The notes: generated by a model from the letters alone, not told the origin. Shown: positions 16,703 through 24,600, counted from the stretch's first letter. The stretch: 49,356 nt of DNA from Chloroflexota bacterium (GCA_019873645.1 JAIOAX010000035.1:1-49356), one strand, 5' to 3'. A program made the numbers and translations.

Positions 16703-19700
16703 ATGGCAGACTATCGCATCACAGCGCATCCGATTCTTCCAATCCCTCCCGATGATTGCGTTGAGTTCACCTGGCAGGGTCGGCCGTTGACCGCGCGGCG
16801 CGGGGAGATGATTGCATCGGCGCTGTTCGCGCACGGTATCCACATCTTCGGGCATCACCACCGCGACGGTTCCCCGCAGGGCATTTTCTGTGCGAACGGG
16901 CAGTGTTCGCAGTGTCTGGTCATCGCCGACGGCCTGCCGGTGAAGGCATGTATGACGCCGGTGACGCCCGGCATGGCCGTCGCCCCATTGGAAGGACTGC
17001 CCGTGTTGCCGCCGGTCGCCGAACCGCCGCCGCTTCGCGCCCTGCGCACCGTTGACGTGCCCGTGCTCATCATCGGCGGGGGGCCGGCAGGGATGTCGGC
17101 GGCGATCCAGTTGGCGCAGTATGGCATCCGCGTGTTGCTGGTAGACGACAAAAATCGCCTGGGCGGAAAACTGGTCTTACAGACGCACCGCTTCTTCGGC
17201 TCCGTGGAGGCCGTCTACGCCGGCACGCGCGGTATTGACATTGCGACGCGCCTCGAAGACGAAATCCGCCGCCATGACACCATCGAAGTCTGGCTCAACA
17301 GCACCGCGCTCGCCGTGTTTAGCGATGGGCTGGTGGGTGTTCTGCGGGGGGCGAATTACGAATTACGAATTACGAATTACGAATCTCCCGACCATACTCC
17401 ATACTCCATACTCCATACTCCGCAACCGGAATATGTGCTCATTCGCCCCGAAGTCCTTCTCGTTGCTACTGGCGCACGGGAGAAGTCGCTGACGTTCAAG
17501 GGGAACACGCTGCCGGGGGTTTACGGTGCGGGGGCATTCCAGACGTTGGTAAACCGCGATTTGGTGCGGGCGGCGGAACGGCTGTTCATCGTCGGCGGCG
17601 GAAATGTCGGACTGATCGCCGGGTATCACGCGCTACAGGCGGGCATCGAGGTGGTGGGGCTGGTGGAGGCGTTGCCGGAATGTGGCGGGTACAAGGTGCA
17701 CCGCGACAAGCTCGCCCGCTTCGGCGTGCCGATTTATACGTCACACACGATTCTATCTGCCAATGGGCGCGAGCACGTGGAATCGGTGACGATTGCGCAG
17801 GTGGATGAGCGTTTCCGGCCCATCCCCGGCACCGAGAAATCCTTCGCCTGCGATACGGTGCTCATTGCCGTAGGGCTTGATCCGGTCAATGAGTTCACAC
17901 AGAAGGCGCGGGAATTCGGTATGACGGCCTTCGACGCCGGCGACGCGCAGGAAATCGCGGAGGCGTCAGCGGCGATGTTCTCCGGCAAGATTCGCGGGCT
18001 GGAGATCGCGCGGGCGCTCGGCGCGACGACGGACGCCGTCCCCGATGCCTGGCGGCGCACCGGCGACATCCTCAAGTCGCATCCCGGCGCGGTGATCCCG
18101 GAACGCATCCCGCCCCAGGAAGAAGGTGTCTTCCCGGTCTTCCACTGCGCACAGGAGATTCCCTGCAATCCCTGCACCTCGGTCTGCCCGCAACACCTGA
18201 TTTATATTGACGAAACCGACATCCGCGCCGTTCCGGCTTATCTGGGAGCGGAAGCAGGGAAGGCCTGTCTGGGCTGCGAGCAATGCGTTGCCATCTGCCC
18301 GGGGCTGGCGATCACCCTGGTGGACTACCGCACAGACGCCGAGAGGCCGACGGTGACGCTGGCCTATGAATTCCTGGTGAACCATATCGCCGTTGGCGAC
18401 CGGGTGACGGCACTCGACACGCGGGGCAACATCCTGGGCGATGTCGAGGTGGTCAACGTGCGTGCCATCAAACGCAACGACCGCACCATCCTTGTCAGAG
18501 TGCGCGCCCCGAAGGCCATTGCCAAACATATCGCCGGTATCCGCCGGCCAGAGCTACCACAGGTCATCAACCCCGCAGATCACCCCCCCACCCCCGTCTA
18601 CCGTCTACCGTCTACCGTCTACCCGGATATCGCCTGCCGCTGCGAACGGGTGACGGTGGACGAAATCCGCGCGCTGATCCGCAAGGGCTACCGCGACATC
18701 AACGAGATCAAGGCCGTCACCCGCGCGGGGATGGGCGCATGCGGCGGCAAAACGTGCAGCGCGCTCATTTTGCGTCTCTTCCGCGAAGAAGGCCTCCCTC
18801 TTAATGCCGTCACCCCTAATGTCCCCCGTCCCCTCTTCGTCGAAGTGCCTCTGGGCGTTTTTGCGGCGGAGCGCGAATCACGAATCACGAATCATGAATC
18901 ACGAATCATGAATCATGAATCCCCAATCCCTAATCCCCAGTTACCAATCCCCAATCCCCAATCCCCAATTACCTCTGATGTGATTATCATCGGCGCGGGC
19001 AGTGTAGGCGTACCGGCAGCGCTGGCGATGGCGCAGAAGGGGTTGAAGGTGCATGTGTTCGATGGAGCGGCGAGTCAGGGGCAAGGCTCCAACAAGTCGG
19101 CGATCGGCGGGGTGCGCGCTACCCATTCCGATCCGGCGAAGATTCGCCTGTGCCTGCGCAGCCTGGAAATCTTCTCGACGTGGGAGGAAACCTACGGTCA
19201 CGACATCGAATGGACGACAGGGGGCTACGCCTTCGTCGCTTACCGCGAGCAGGAGGCGCAGACGTTCAAGAACTTGCTCAAAATCCAGCATGCTTACGGC
19301 CTCGACATTGACTGGTACGACCGCGACGACTTCCTGCGCATCGTCCCCGATGTGAACCCCAACGGTCTGCTGGGCGGGACGTTCTCGCCGCGCGATGGTC
19401 ACTGCTCACCACTGCTGGCCGGACACGCTTTCTACGATGCGGCGAAGGCAGCGGGCGCGGTCTTCCACTTCAACGAGCCGGTGATGGAGATACTGGTTGA
19501 CGAAACCACAACCGGCCGCCGCATTCGTGGGATTCAGACAAAGCAGGGGACGTATCACGCGCCGGTCGTCGTCAATGCCGCCGGAGCCTGGGCGCAGGCG
19601 ATTGGGCGTCTGGTGGGGATGGAACATCCCGTGCAGCCCGATTCGCACGAGGCCGGGATCACCGAACCGGTGGCGCATTTCCTGGGGCCGATGCTCGTGG

Positions 19701-20131
19701 ACATCCGCCCCGCGCCGGGATCGGCCAACTACTACTTCTTCCAATTGCGCAGTGGACAGGTCGTGTTCTGCATCACACCGCGACCGAGCATCGTAGGCTT
19801 TGACCGTCGTGAGACAAGTGTTTTCCTGCCACAGGTTGCATCCCGTATGGTGGATTTGGTGCCGCGCCTGGCGAACCTGCGCGTGCGGCGCACCTGGCGC
19901 GGCCTCTATCCGATGACGCCGGACGGCTCGCCGCTTGTCGGCTGGGCGCGCGAGGTAGAGGGCTACCTGATGGCTATCGGCATGTGCGGGCAGGGCTTCA
20001 TGCTCGGCCCCGGTCTGGGCGAGTTGCTCGCGCGGATGGTCGCACAGGAGGAACTGTCGGCAGAAGACCAGGAGGTGCTCAAGGTGCTCTCGCCGTACCG
20101 GGCGTTTGCGGGACAGGAGGCGTTGAGGTGA
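16703..20131 (+). CDS. Five-domain FAD/Fe-S amino acid dehydrogenase (HcnA-HcnB-HcnC-type fusion)
   Basis: 1142 residues from the ATG at 16703, preceded by TCAGGAGCAAGT. Domains: [2Fe-2S] ferredoxin with CANGQCSQC and KAC (about 20-95); FAD/NAD-binding disulfide-oxidoreductase-like domain with GGGPAGMSAA (about 115-480); two [4Fe-4S] clusters, HCAQEIPCNPCTSVCP and CLGCEQCVAICPG (about 480-540); a BFD-type [2Fe-2S] domain, ACRCE and CGGKTC (about 643-690); and a D-amino-acid-oxidase-like FAD domain with IIGAGSVGVPAALAMA (about 757-1130). These are HcnA, HcnB and HcnC, or the subunits of opine oxidase and dye-linked proline dehydrogenase, in one chain. It probably oxidises an amino acid or secondary amine and passes electrons along the clusters. 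In-frame heptamer arrays form linkers at about residues 217-240, 631-640 and 724-757. Substrate unknown. Confidence 0.9.
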   Translation: MADYRITAHPILPIPPDDCVEFTWQGRPLTARRGEMIASALFAHGIHIFGHHHRDGSPQGIFCANGQCSQCLVIADGLPVKACMTPVTPGMAVAPLEGLPVLPPVAEPPPLRALRTVDVPVLIIGGGPAGMSAAIQLAQYGIRVLLVDDKNRLGGKLVLQTHRFFGSVEAVYAGTRGIDIATRLEDEIRRHDTIEVWLNSTALAVFSDGLVGVLRGANYELRITNYESPDHTPYSILHTPQPEYVLIRPEVLLVATGAREKSLTFKGNTLPGVYGAGAFQTLVNRDLVRAAERLFIVGGGNVGLIAGYHALQAGIEVVGLVEALPECGGYKVHRDKLARFGVPIYTSHTILSANGREHVESVTIAQVDERFRPIPGTEKSFACDTVLIAVGLDPVNEFTQKAREFGMTAFDAGDAQEIAEASAAMFSGKIRGLEIARALGATTDAVPDAWRRTGDILKSHPGAVIPERIPPQEEGVFPVFHCAQEIPCNPCTSVCPQHLIYIDETDIRAVPAYLGAEAGKACLGCEQCVAICPGLAITLVDYRTDAERPTVTLAYEFLVNHIAVGDRVTALDTRGNILGDVEVVNVRAIKRNDRTILVRVRAPKAIAKHIAGIRRPELPQVINPADHPPTPVYRLPSTVYPDIACRCERVTVDEIRALIRKGYRDINEIKAVTRAGMGACGGKTCSALILRLFREEGLPLNAVTPNVPRPLFVEVPLGVFAAERESRITNHESRIMNHESPIPNPQLPIPNPQSPITSDVIIIGAGSVGVPAALAMAQKGLKVHVFDGAASQGQGSNKSAIGGVRATHSDPAKIRLCLRSLEIFSTWEETYGHDIEWTTGGYAFVAYREQEAQTFKNLLKIQHAYGLDIDWYDRDDFLRIVPDVNPNGLLGGTFSPRDGHCSPLLAGHAFYDAAKAAGAVFHFNEPVMEILVDETTTGRRIRGIQTKQGTYHAPVVVNAAGAWAQAIGRLVGMEHPVQPDSHEAGITEPVAHFLGPMLVDIRPAPGSANYYFFQLRSGQVVFCITPRPSIVGFDRRETSVFLPQVASRMVDLVPRLANLRVRRTWRGLYPMTPDGSPLVGWAREVEGYLMAIGMCGQGFMLGPGLGELLARMVAQEELSAEDQEVLKVLSPYRAFAGQEALR
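17353..17420 (+). repeat. In-frame heptamer arrays GAATTAC and CATACTC
   Basis: Four perfect copies of GAATTAC plus GAAT (17353-17384), then, 8 bp on, four perfect copies of CATACTC (17393-17420), all inside the oxidoreductase coding sequence. They encode a peptide with NYELRIT/NYES heptad periodicity and then HTPYSILHTPQP, in a loop between VGVLRG and EYVLIRPEVLLVATGA of the FAD/NAD domain. The exactness of the repeats suggests a recent expansion. Confidence 0.95.
18594..18621 (+). repeat. In-frame heptamer array CCGTCTA, four units
   Basis: Four perfect CCGTCTA copies inside the oxidoreductase gene, translated as VYRLPSTVYP between the ferredoxin part and the BFD-type [2Fe-2S] domain. The same unit makes up the stem of the terminator at 16518-16561 (TCTACCGTCTATT). 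Confidence 0.95.
18874..18971 (+). repeat. In-frame heptamer array, fourteen units
   Basis: Seven CGAATCA/TGAATCA/TGAATCC units (18874-18922), then seven CCAATCC-type units (CCAATCC, CTAATCC, CCAGTTA, CCAATCC three times, CCAATTA). Since 7 nt times 3 equals 21 nt, the translation repeats every seven residues: ESRITNH, ESRIMNH, ESPIPNP, QLPIPNP, QSPI. It forms the linker between the BFD-type domain and the C-terminal FAD oxidase domain. Confidence 0.95.
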
Positions 20132-20346
20132 GACAAATAGCGGGGATTTGGGGCGGCTTCGCCGTCCAAAATCCCCCTTTGAGAAATTTCCTGCTCTCCC
20201 CGCACACGAGGAGAGCGGGGGCAGGGAGTGAGGGGGAAAAAAACCCAAAAAACTGTCCACGTCCTGAAATGCACCCGGTGCAATTGCGCGATAGATAGTG
20301 GAATCCCATGATATAATGAATTAAAGAATCCCATCAAGAAGCACAA
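20132..20346. repeat. Intergenic region with two strong hairpins
   Basis: Hairpin 1 (20142-20176) has 16-nt arms around a TTC loop, GGGGATTTGGGGCGGC with GCCGTCCAAAATCCCC, with one mismatch and one G-T pair. Hairpin 2 (20193-20216) pairs GCTCTCC with GGAGAGC and is followed by GGGGGCAGGGAGTGAGGGGG, a G-rich style I recall as a common dispersed repeat in cyanobacteria and Chloroflexota. Hairpin 1 starts 10 bp after the oxidoreductase stop and may act as a terminator, although no T-run follows. A TATAAT at 20312-20317 may serve the next gene. Confidence 0.6.
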
Positions 20347-20562
20347 GTGTTTCGTGCCCGTCATGCTGACCTTTTGCAGGCTTACGCAGGACGCTATATT
20401 GCGATGTATCAAGGGCAGGTCGTAGATGATGACGCAGATCAACTGGCATTGTTGACACGGATCGAGGGAAAATATCCCCATACGCCCGTACTGATTACAC
20501 CGGTTGTGGCGGAACCGGAAGAGATATATACTGTGCGTTCTCCGCGTTGGGAGCAAATATGA
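20347..20562 (+). CDS. Small hypothetical protein (DUF5678-like)
   Basis: About 71 residues from a GTG at 20347. The segment LLQAYAGRYIAMYQGQVVDDDADQ resembles the short DUF5678-type beta-hairpin proteins (pattern Y-x-G-x-Y-[IV]-A-x-x-x-G-x-V-V), and SPRWEQI is the C-terminus. From memory, such genes are often paired with small retropepsin-like aspartic protease genes, as here: the next start (20547 region) overlaps its 3' end by 16 bp. The N-terminus may be cut short, because an in-frame stop lies at 20317 and there is no good ribosome site. Function unknown. Confidence 0.6.
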   Translation: MFRARHADLLQAYAGRYIAMYQGQVVDDDADQLALLTRIEGKYPHTPVLITPVVAEPEEIYTVRSPRWEQI

Positions 20563-20789
20563 ACGTGTTCACCTACCCCTATGATACTACCTACCAGCCG
20601 CCTATGCCTGTGGCGGATATCCAATTGCAAGCGCCGGGGCGCGCGATGTTGCCATCAACGTTTCCTGCACTATTGGATTCAGGCGCAGATGGTACAATGG
20701 TGCCCATTGATCTGCTAGAAGCAGCCGAAGCGCGTTGCGTTGGTGAGGCCCGCTTACGCGGTATTACCGGCGAAGGCATAACAGCGTGA
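20547..20789 (+). pseudogene. Retropepsin-like aspartic protease, C-terminally truncated
   Basis: The frame runs from 20547; the likely start is the ATG at 20559 (MNVFTYPYDTTYQPP). It holds the single-domain aspartic protease signature FPALLDSGADGTMVPIDLL, with the catalytic Asp in DSGA, but stops after GITGEGITA. Usual members are about 120-140 residues and continue with a glycine-rich flap region and an ILGRD-type motif; these are missing. The stop overlaps the GTG start of the next gene by 2 bp (GTGA), so the 3' half appears to have been lost where the endonuclease/methyltransferase pair begins. A shortened active form cannot be excluded, since such enzymes act as dimers, but the core is incomplete. 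Confidence 0.6.
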
Positions 20790-21430
20790 ATCCCCAAAAC
20801 CTGTTACTCCGTGAGCGTGAGCTGAAAAAACGCTGGGCCTACCCCTACCGTTGGGGACGGACACAGAACAATCTGTTCGACGCGCAGACGCGCTTTGTCT
20901 ACACCGAACCCACCTTTGAACCGCTGTTGACGGAACTGGAACGCCGTTTTGCATCCACGCCGGAGCGCGAGGCGCTCTTCGATTACGCGCTCAATCGCTG
21001 GTATAATTTCTGGTCGGCGCGGGCAGTAGAAGAGATTTTCGCAGCATTGGACGGGGTGACGCCGGCCGAGAATCAGCGCGACCGGCTGGTAGACTTCACA
21101 CTCAACGGCGTGCGCTTCGACCACAAGACTTCGGTATTTCCCCGTGGCTTTGGTCACGATCTCACCTACGCGGTCAACCATCCGACCGCGCTCATCGAAT
21201 GGCTGTACCGTGAGCAGAGCCAGGAGCAGCGCCGACATTACGCTAACCGCCTGTTCCTGGTCCTGTACGCGGCCGATGGCGCACATTGGAAGCTCAAGGC
21301 CGAGCTGACCTGGCTGAGCGGCATCCTGCGCGATTACGTGGCGACATTCGACGCTGCGCGCCTGCACCGCTTCAAGTTCACGGCGGAACAAGAGACGCTC
21401 TCCGACATTATCTGGGCGATCCATGTCTGA
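20786..21430 (+). CDS. Putative restriction endonuclease (PD-(D/E)xK-like)
   Basis: A 214-residue protein starting with GTG at 20786. I do not recognise the family directly. RLVDFTLNGVRFDHKTSVF gives Asp103, about nine residues, then Asp112-His-Lys114, the D...(D/E)xK arrangement of PD-(D/E)xK nucleases, and AVEEIF supplies upstream acidic residues. It overlaps the following DNA methyltransferase by 8 bp (ATG at 21423, stop 21428-21430), the usual coupling of a type II restriction-modification pair. The protein has no signal peptide or membrane segment. Function is inferred from motif and context together. Confidence 0.6.
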   Translation: MNPQNLLLRERELKKRWAYPYRWGRTQNNLFDAQTRFVYTEPTFEPLLTELERRFASTPEREALFDYALNRWYNFWSARAVEEIFAALDGVTPAENQRDRLVDFTLNGVRFDHKTSVFPRGFGHDLTYAVNHPTALIEWLYREQSQEQRRHYANRLFLVLYAADGAHWKLKAELTWLSGILRDYVATFDAARLHRFKFTAEQETLSDIIWAIHV

Positions 21431-22508
21431 GCCTGCTGAAGAAACGATTACCCTTGACCGCGCCGACTTCCTGGCGCGCCTGGATGCTTGCCTGAACAGC
21501 GACGACCTCGAGGCAATCCGCGCGCAGATGGCGGCGTTGCGTGCTCAAGTTGCGGTGTGGCGTCCCAATGCAAGAGAGAACACCGCGCCAGATGCAGAAG
21601 TGTGGATTGTCTTTCCCCGCACAGGATTGTTAGCCGACCTGGATCAAATCCTTGCCACGCACACGCTTCAGCGCACCCACTACTACCTTGCCCGTCTGCG
21701 CAAAGCTGCCGTTGAAGTCCGCACGGGCAAAATCAACGACATCAACCTCAACCGCTGGAAAGAATATGACGAGATCATCACCGACAGCCTGTGGGTGATG
21801 GAGCGGCGCGACAATTCCGGCGCCCATAAAGCCTGGTACTGGGGCAACTTCATCCCACAGATTCCCCATCAGATGCTGCTGCGCTACACCCGGCGCGGCG
21901 ATTGGGTGCTGGATACTTTCGTCGGCAGCGGGACGACGCTTTTGGAATGCCTGCGGTTGGGGCGCAACGGCATCGGCATAGAGCTGAACCCGGACATTGC
22001 AGCGCGCACCCGCGAGATTGTGGCGCAGGCGGACAATCCCCACAACGTCATCGCGGATGTGGTGGCAGGCGACAGCCGCGGGGTGGATTACGCGCAGGTG
22101 CTGGATGCCTATGGGATCACGCAGGTACAGCTTATCCTGATGCACCCGCCCTACCACGACATTATCCGCTTCAGCGACGACGCCCGCGACCTTTCCAATG
22201 CCGCGTCGGTAGACGCATTTGTGGCGCAGTTCGCGGAGATTGTGCGGCGCGTCACGCCGTTCCTCGAACGTCGCCGTTACCTGGTCATCGTCATCGGCGA
22301 CAAGTACGTGAGAGGCGAATGGATTCCGCTCGGTTTCTACCTGATGCAGGCGGTGCAGGCGCAGGGATACACACTTAAAAGTATCATCGTGAAAAACTTC
22401 GACGAGACACGGGCCAAACGTGAACAGAAGGAGCTATGGCGTTACCGCGCTCTTGTCGGTGGATTTTACATCTTCAAACATGAGTATATACTGTTGTTTC
22501 AACGATAA
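21423..22508 (+). CDS. DNA methyltransferase (amino-methylating, FxGxG then HPPY)
   Basis: 361 residues. SAM-binding motif I is LDTFVGSGTTLLE (about 164-176), followed by IGIELNPD (about 185-191). The catalytic motif is LMHPPYHDIIRF (about 239-250), with HPPY in place of the usual DPPY/SPPY. The order (motif I before motif IV, about 70 residues apart) with about 150 residues before motif I suggests that the target-recognition part is N-terminal. It probably makes N6-adenine or N4-cytosine methylation and protects sites cut by the overlapping upstream protein. KRE and FDETRAKREQKELWRYRAL near the C-terminus are basic. Specificity cannot be read. Confidence 0.85.
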   Translation: MSEPAEETITLDRADFLARLDACLNSDDLEAIRAQMAALRAQVAVWRPNARENTAPDAEVWIVFPRTGLLADLDQILATHTLQRTHYYLARLRKAAVEVRTGKINDINLNRWKEYDEIITDSLWVMERRDNSGAHKAWYWGNFIPQIPHQMLLRYTRRGDWVLDTFVGSGTTLLECLRLGRNGIGIELNPDIAARTREIVAQADNPHNVIADVVAGDSRGVDYAQVLDAYGITQVQLILMHPPYHDIIRFSDDARDLSNAASVDAFVAQFAEIVRRVTPFLERRRYLVIVIGDKYVRGEWIPLGFYLMQAVQAQGYTLKSIIVKNFDETRAKREQKELWRYRALVGGFYIFKHEYILLFQR

Positions 22509-22523
22509 TGTTGACGAGAGTGC

Positions 22524-22571
22524 AACGTTCTAACCTTCCAACGTTTCAACGTTCCAACGCCCTAACCTCCG
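22524..22571 (+). repeat. Octamer array AACGTTCC-type, six units
   Basis: AACGTTCT, AACCTTCC, AACGTTTC, AACGTTCC, AACGCCCT, AACCTCCG, in the leader of the response regulator gene and starting 16 bp after the methyltransferase stop. Same unit and same sense orientation as at 16649-16688 and 28039-28062. Confidence 0.85.
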
Positions 22572-22598
22572 TTGGCCCGTTTTCGAGAGACAGAAGCC

Positions 22599-22979
22599 AT
22601 GAAAACAATTTTGATCCTGGAAGATGATCCCTACCAATCGCGGTTGATGCAACGCCTGCTGGAACGCGCCGACTATCGAATCCTGGTCGAGTCAGACGGC
22701 GAGAGCGGGTTGCAGACGGCGATGGCGGTCATGCCCGATCTCATTCTGCTGGATATGGGGTTGCCCGATCTTGACGGCCAGACAGTTGCGGCGCTGCTGA
22801 AAGGTTCCGAAGTGCTGTCTCATATCCCCGTCGTGGTGGTGACGGCGTGGCCCCAGGATACAGCAGCGGCAATGGCCCGGGCGTATGGCTGCGAGGGGTA
22901 CATCTCCAAGCCGATCAACGCGCGCGAGTTTGCCGATCAGATTGCCGCCTACTTTAAGCCGGATGCCCCTACAGGGTAG
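22599..22979 (+). CDS. Stand-alone response regulator receiver protein
   Basis: 126 residues from the ATG at 22599 (MKTILILEDDPYQSRLMQ); GAGAGACAG precedes it. It is a single REC domain: the acidic pair EDD (8-10), phosphoacceptor Asp in LILLDMGLPDLDG (about 52), VVVVTAW (Thr switch) and ISKPINAREF (Lys). There is no output domain, as in CheY/Spo0F-type carriers. No kinase is adjacent; the degenerate histidine kinase at 26809 is the nearest. A small GTAGC-CGTT-GCTAC hairpin follows the stop. Confidence 0.93.
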   Translation: MKTILILEDDPYQSRLMQRLLERADYRILVESDGESGLQTAMAVMPDLILLDMGLPDLDGQTVAALLKGSEVLSHIPVVVVTAWPQDTAAAMARAYGCEGYISKPINAREFADQIAAYFKPDAPTG

Positions 22980-23026
22980 CCGTTGCTACGCCACGTGCCG
23001 CACACTTTGAGAATGGCTGCGCCGGG

Positions 23027-23353
23027 TCAGACGACCAGCGCAGCCATATCGTGACCGAAAAGCCCCAACCGATCCCCGGATTTGAGAACCACATCGGCGT
23101 TCAGATTGTGGACATCGCTTTGCGCCTGCCGGTAGCCAAGCCACGGCGCCATCGTATTGCGGGTCGCAAAGAGTCTGCCGTTCAAGAAGATATGACAGAT
23201 TTCCTCCTCGGTGATGTCAGCGCGCGCCAAAATATCGTGGAGTGTTTCACCGGCGTCGAGCGTGAACCGCAGCACATTTTCACGGTCGGCACGGGGATTG
23301 GGTGCATAGCGGCGCAACTTTCCGTACAGGTGGATTTCAACTTGCGCTTCCAT
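23027..23353 (-). CDS. MoaD/ThiS-like ubiquitin-fold protein
   Basis: A 108-residue beta-grasp protein: EIHLYGKLRRYAP at the N-terminus, LDAGETLHDILARADITEEEI in the middle and LKSGDRLGLFGHDM near the end match the MoaD/ThiS fold. It ends in ALVV rather than the Gly-Gly needed for adenylation and sulfur transfer, so a canonical sulfur-carrier role is doubtful. It begins directly at the stop of the DUF438/hemerythrin gene and is the last gene of that run. An accessory role with the sensor or with a tungsten/molybdenum cofactor is speculation. Confidence 0.8.
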   Translation of the reverse strand: MEAQVEIHLYGKLRRYAPNPRADRENVLRFTLDAGETLHDILARADITEEEICHIFLNGRLFATRNTMAPWLGYRQAQSDVHNLNADVVLKSGDRLGLFGHDMAALVV

Positions 23354-24586
23354 CTACGCCTCCTCGTTGAGCAACCGGCGTTCGCCTTCGAGTGCCCGTA
23401 GCGGCGCAATGTTCTGGGTGACTTCGAGGGCGCCGCGATACGCGCCTGTCGCATCCCGCAGCGCAAAATAGCGGATGTGGACGAACATTCCGTGAAGCTG
23501 AATCCAGAACTCCGCCACATCGCGCATGCCCGCGCGGAAATCGTCGAGAATACGCTGTACGCGATCCACACTCTGAGGTGGGTGGCAATTTTGCACCTTG
23601 CGTCCGATGATTGCCGGTGAGCGTGGGAAGATGCGTTCACGGGTCTGTGAGAAGAAGCATACCTCGTCGTTCTCGTCTACAAAGGTAATATCCACCGGCA
23701 GCGTGCTCAACATCAGGTTGATTTGTTCCGCCGATAGCGCCCCAACGTTCAGGGGAATCAGTCCTTCCGGTACCCGCGTCTCCGGCTGCGTTTCGACCTC
23801 ACGGGGATCAAGGCGCGGTCGCCACTGCTGACCCGCCGTCACATAAGCGTAGCCGATCTCGGCTTCTTGAGCGCGTATCGCTGCCCATTCGGCCTCACTC
23901 AGCCGCGCCATAGCTGCCGGGAACAAAATCTTATGCTCCTTGTAGATCATGTCGCGGATGGTTTGATCCAACCGGGTGAACGTTTCGTCGAGTTGTGCCG
24001 TAAAGGCGTCCCACTCCGCCCCCGGCCCGGCCTCGAGCAAAGCGGTCAAGTGCTTCCAGGCGGCGCGGATGTCGTCGTGCACGGCCCACATCACCTTCGA
24101 CGGCCCTGAGAAATCGTGGCGTTCCAGATAGGCGAAGAGGATGTTTTCCTTGCGCAGATAATGCCGTTCATACTCGCGCAGCTTGCGGAGGCTTACCTGT
24201 GCGGCCTGTAACGTGGTCGCGTCTGGGGCGGCTTTATAGGCTTCCAGCGCCGCACGCAAACGATCGAGCACGTGTCCTACGGCCAGGTTCTCCGCACGGA
24301 AGGTGAACACCGGATGGCCGGGGATCGTCTGCGGATCGGCCTGCGTGTCCAACGCCTCGCGGAAGACGGCCACATGCACGTCGCACAGTGGTTTGATTTG
24401 CTCAGGGTCCAAACCCTCGGCGACCAGGGCTTGCTCGATGTGGGCGATCTCATCGCCGCCGACGTCCGTCAACAACTCGGCGAACTGCGCCTTGACATCC
24501 TCCACACGCGCTCCGGCATGCAGTTGCCGGATGATGTTCTTCAGCGCCTCCTGGCGCCGACTGTGATTGTTGATATACTCGCTCAT
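23354..24586 (-). CDS. DUF438-hemerythrin-PAS sensor protein
   Basis: 410 residues from the ATG at 24586 (MSEYINNHSRRQEAL), preceded by GGGAGGAAACGGCA. The order is a DUF438 domain (about 10-85), a hemerythrin HHE four-helix bundle (about 95-245, with HPVF, RHYLRKENILFAYLERHD, HDDIRAAWKHL and YKEHKILFP as likely iron ligands), and a PAS domain (about 290-400, LPVDITFVDENDEVCFFSQ, then ALEVTQNIAPLRALEG). Such proteins are thought to sense or handle O2 or NO through a di-iron centre. It follows a ferredoxin and a Crp/Fnr regulator on the same strand, which supports a redox-sensing role. No kinase or other output domain is present. Confidence 0.9.
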   Translation of the reverse strand: MSEYINNHSRRQEALKNIIRQLHAGARVEDVKAQFAELLTDVGGDEIAHIEQALVAEGLDPEQIKPLCDVHVAVFREALDTQADPQTIPGHPVFTFRAENLAVGHVLDRLRAALEAYKAAPDATTLQAAQVSLRKLREYERHYLRKENILFAYLERHDFSGPSKVMWAVHDDIRAAWKHLTALLEAGPGAEWDAFTAQLDETFTRLDQTIRDMIYKEHKILFPAAMARLSEAEWAAIRAQEAEIGYAYVTAGQQWRPRLDPREVETQPETRVPEGLIPLNVGALSAEQINLMLSTLPVDITFVDENDEVCFFSQTRERIFPRSPAIIGRKVQNCHPPQSVDRVQRILDDFRAGMRDVAEFWIQLHGMFVHIRYFALRDATGAYRGALEVTQNIAPLRALEGERRLLNEEA

Positions 24587-24600
24587 TGCCGTTTCCTCCC

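Noticed and set aside
17353..18971. Frameshift or misassembly explanation for the repeat peptides in the oxidoreductase
   Set aside because: The frame stays open through all four arrays and family motifs continue correctly on both sides, so the gene reads as intact; reads are still needed to confirm copy numbers.
16703..20131. Hydrogen cyanide synthase as the function of the fused enzyme
   Set aside because: Domain relationship to HcnABC is clear, but the same parts occur in opine oxidases and dye-linked proline dehydrogenases, and nothing in the sequence singles out glycine as substrate.
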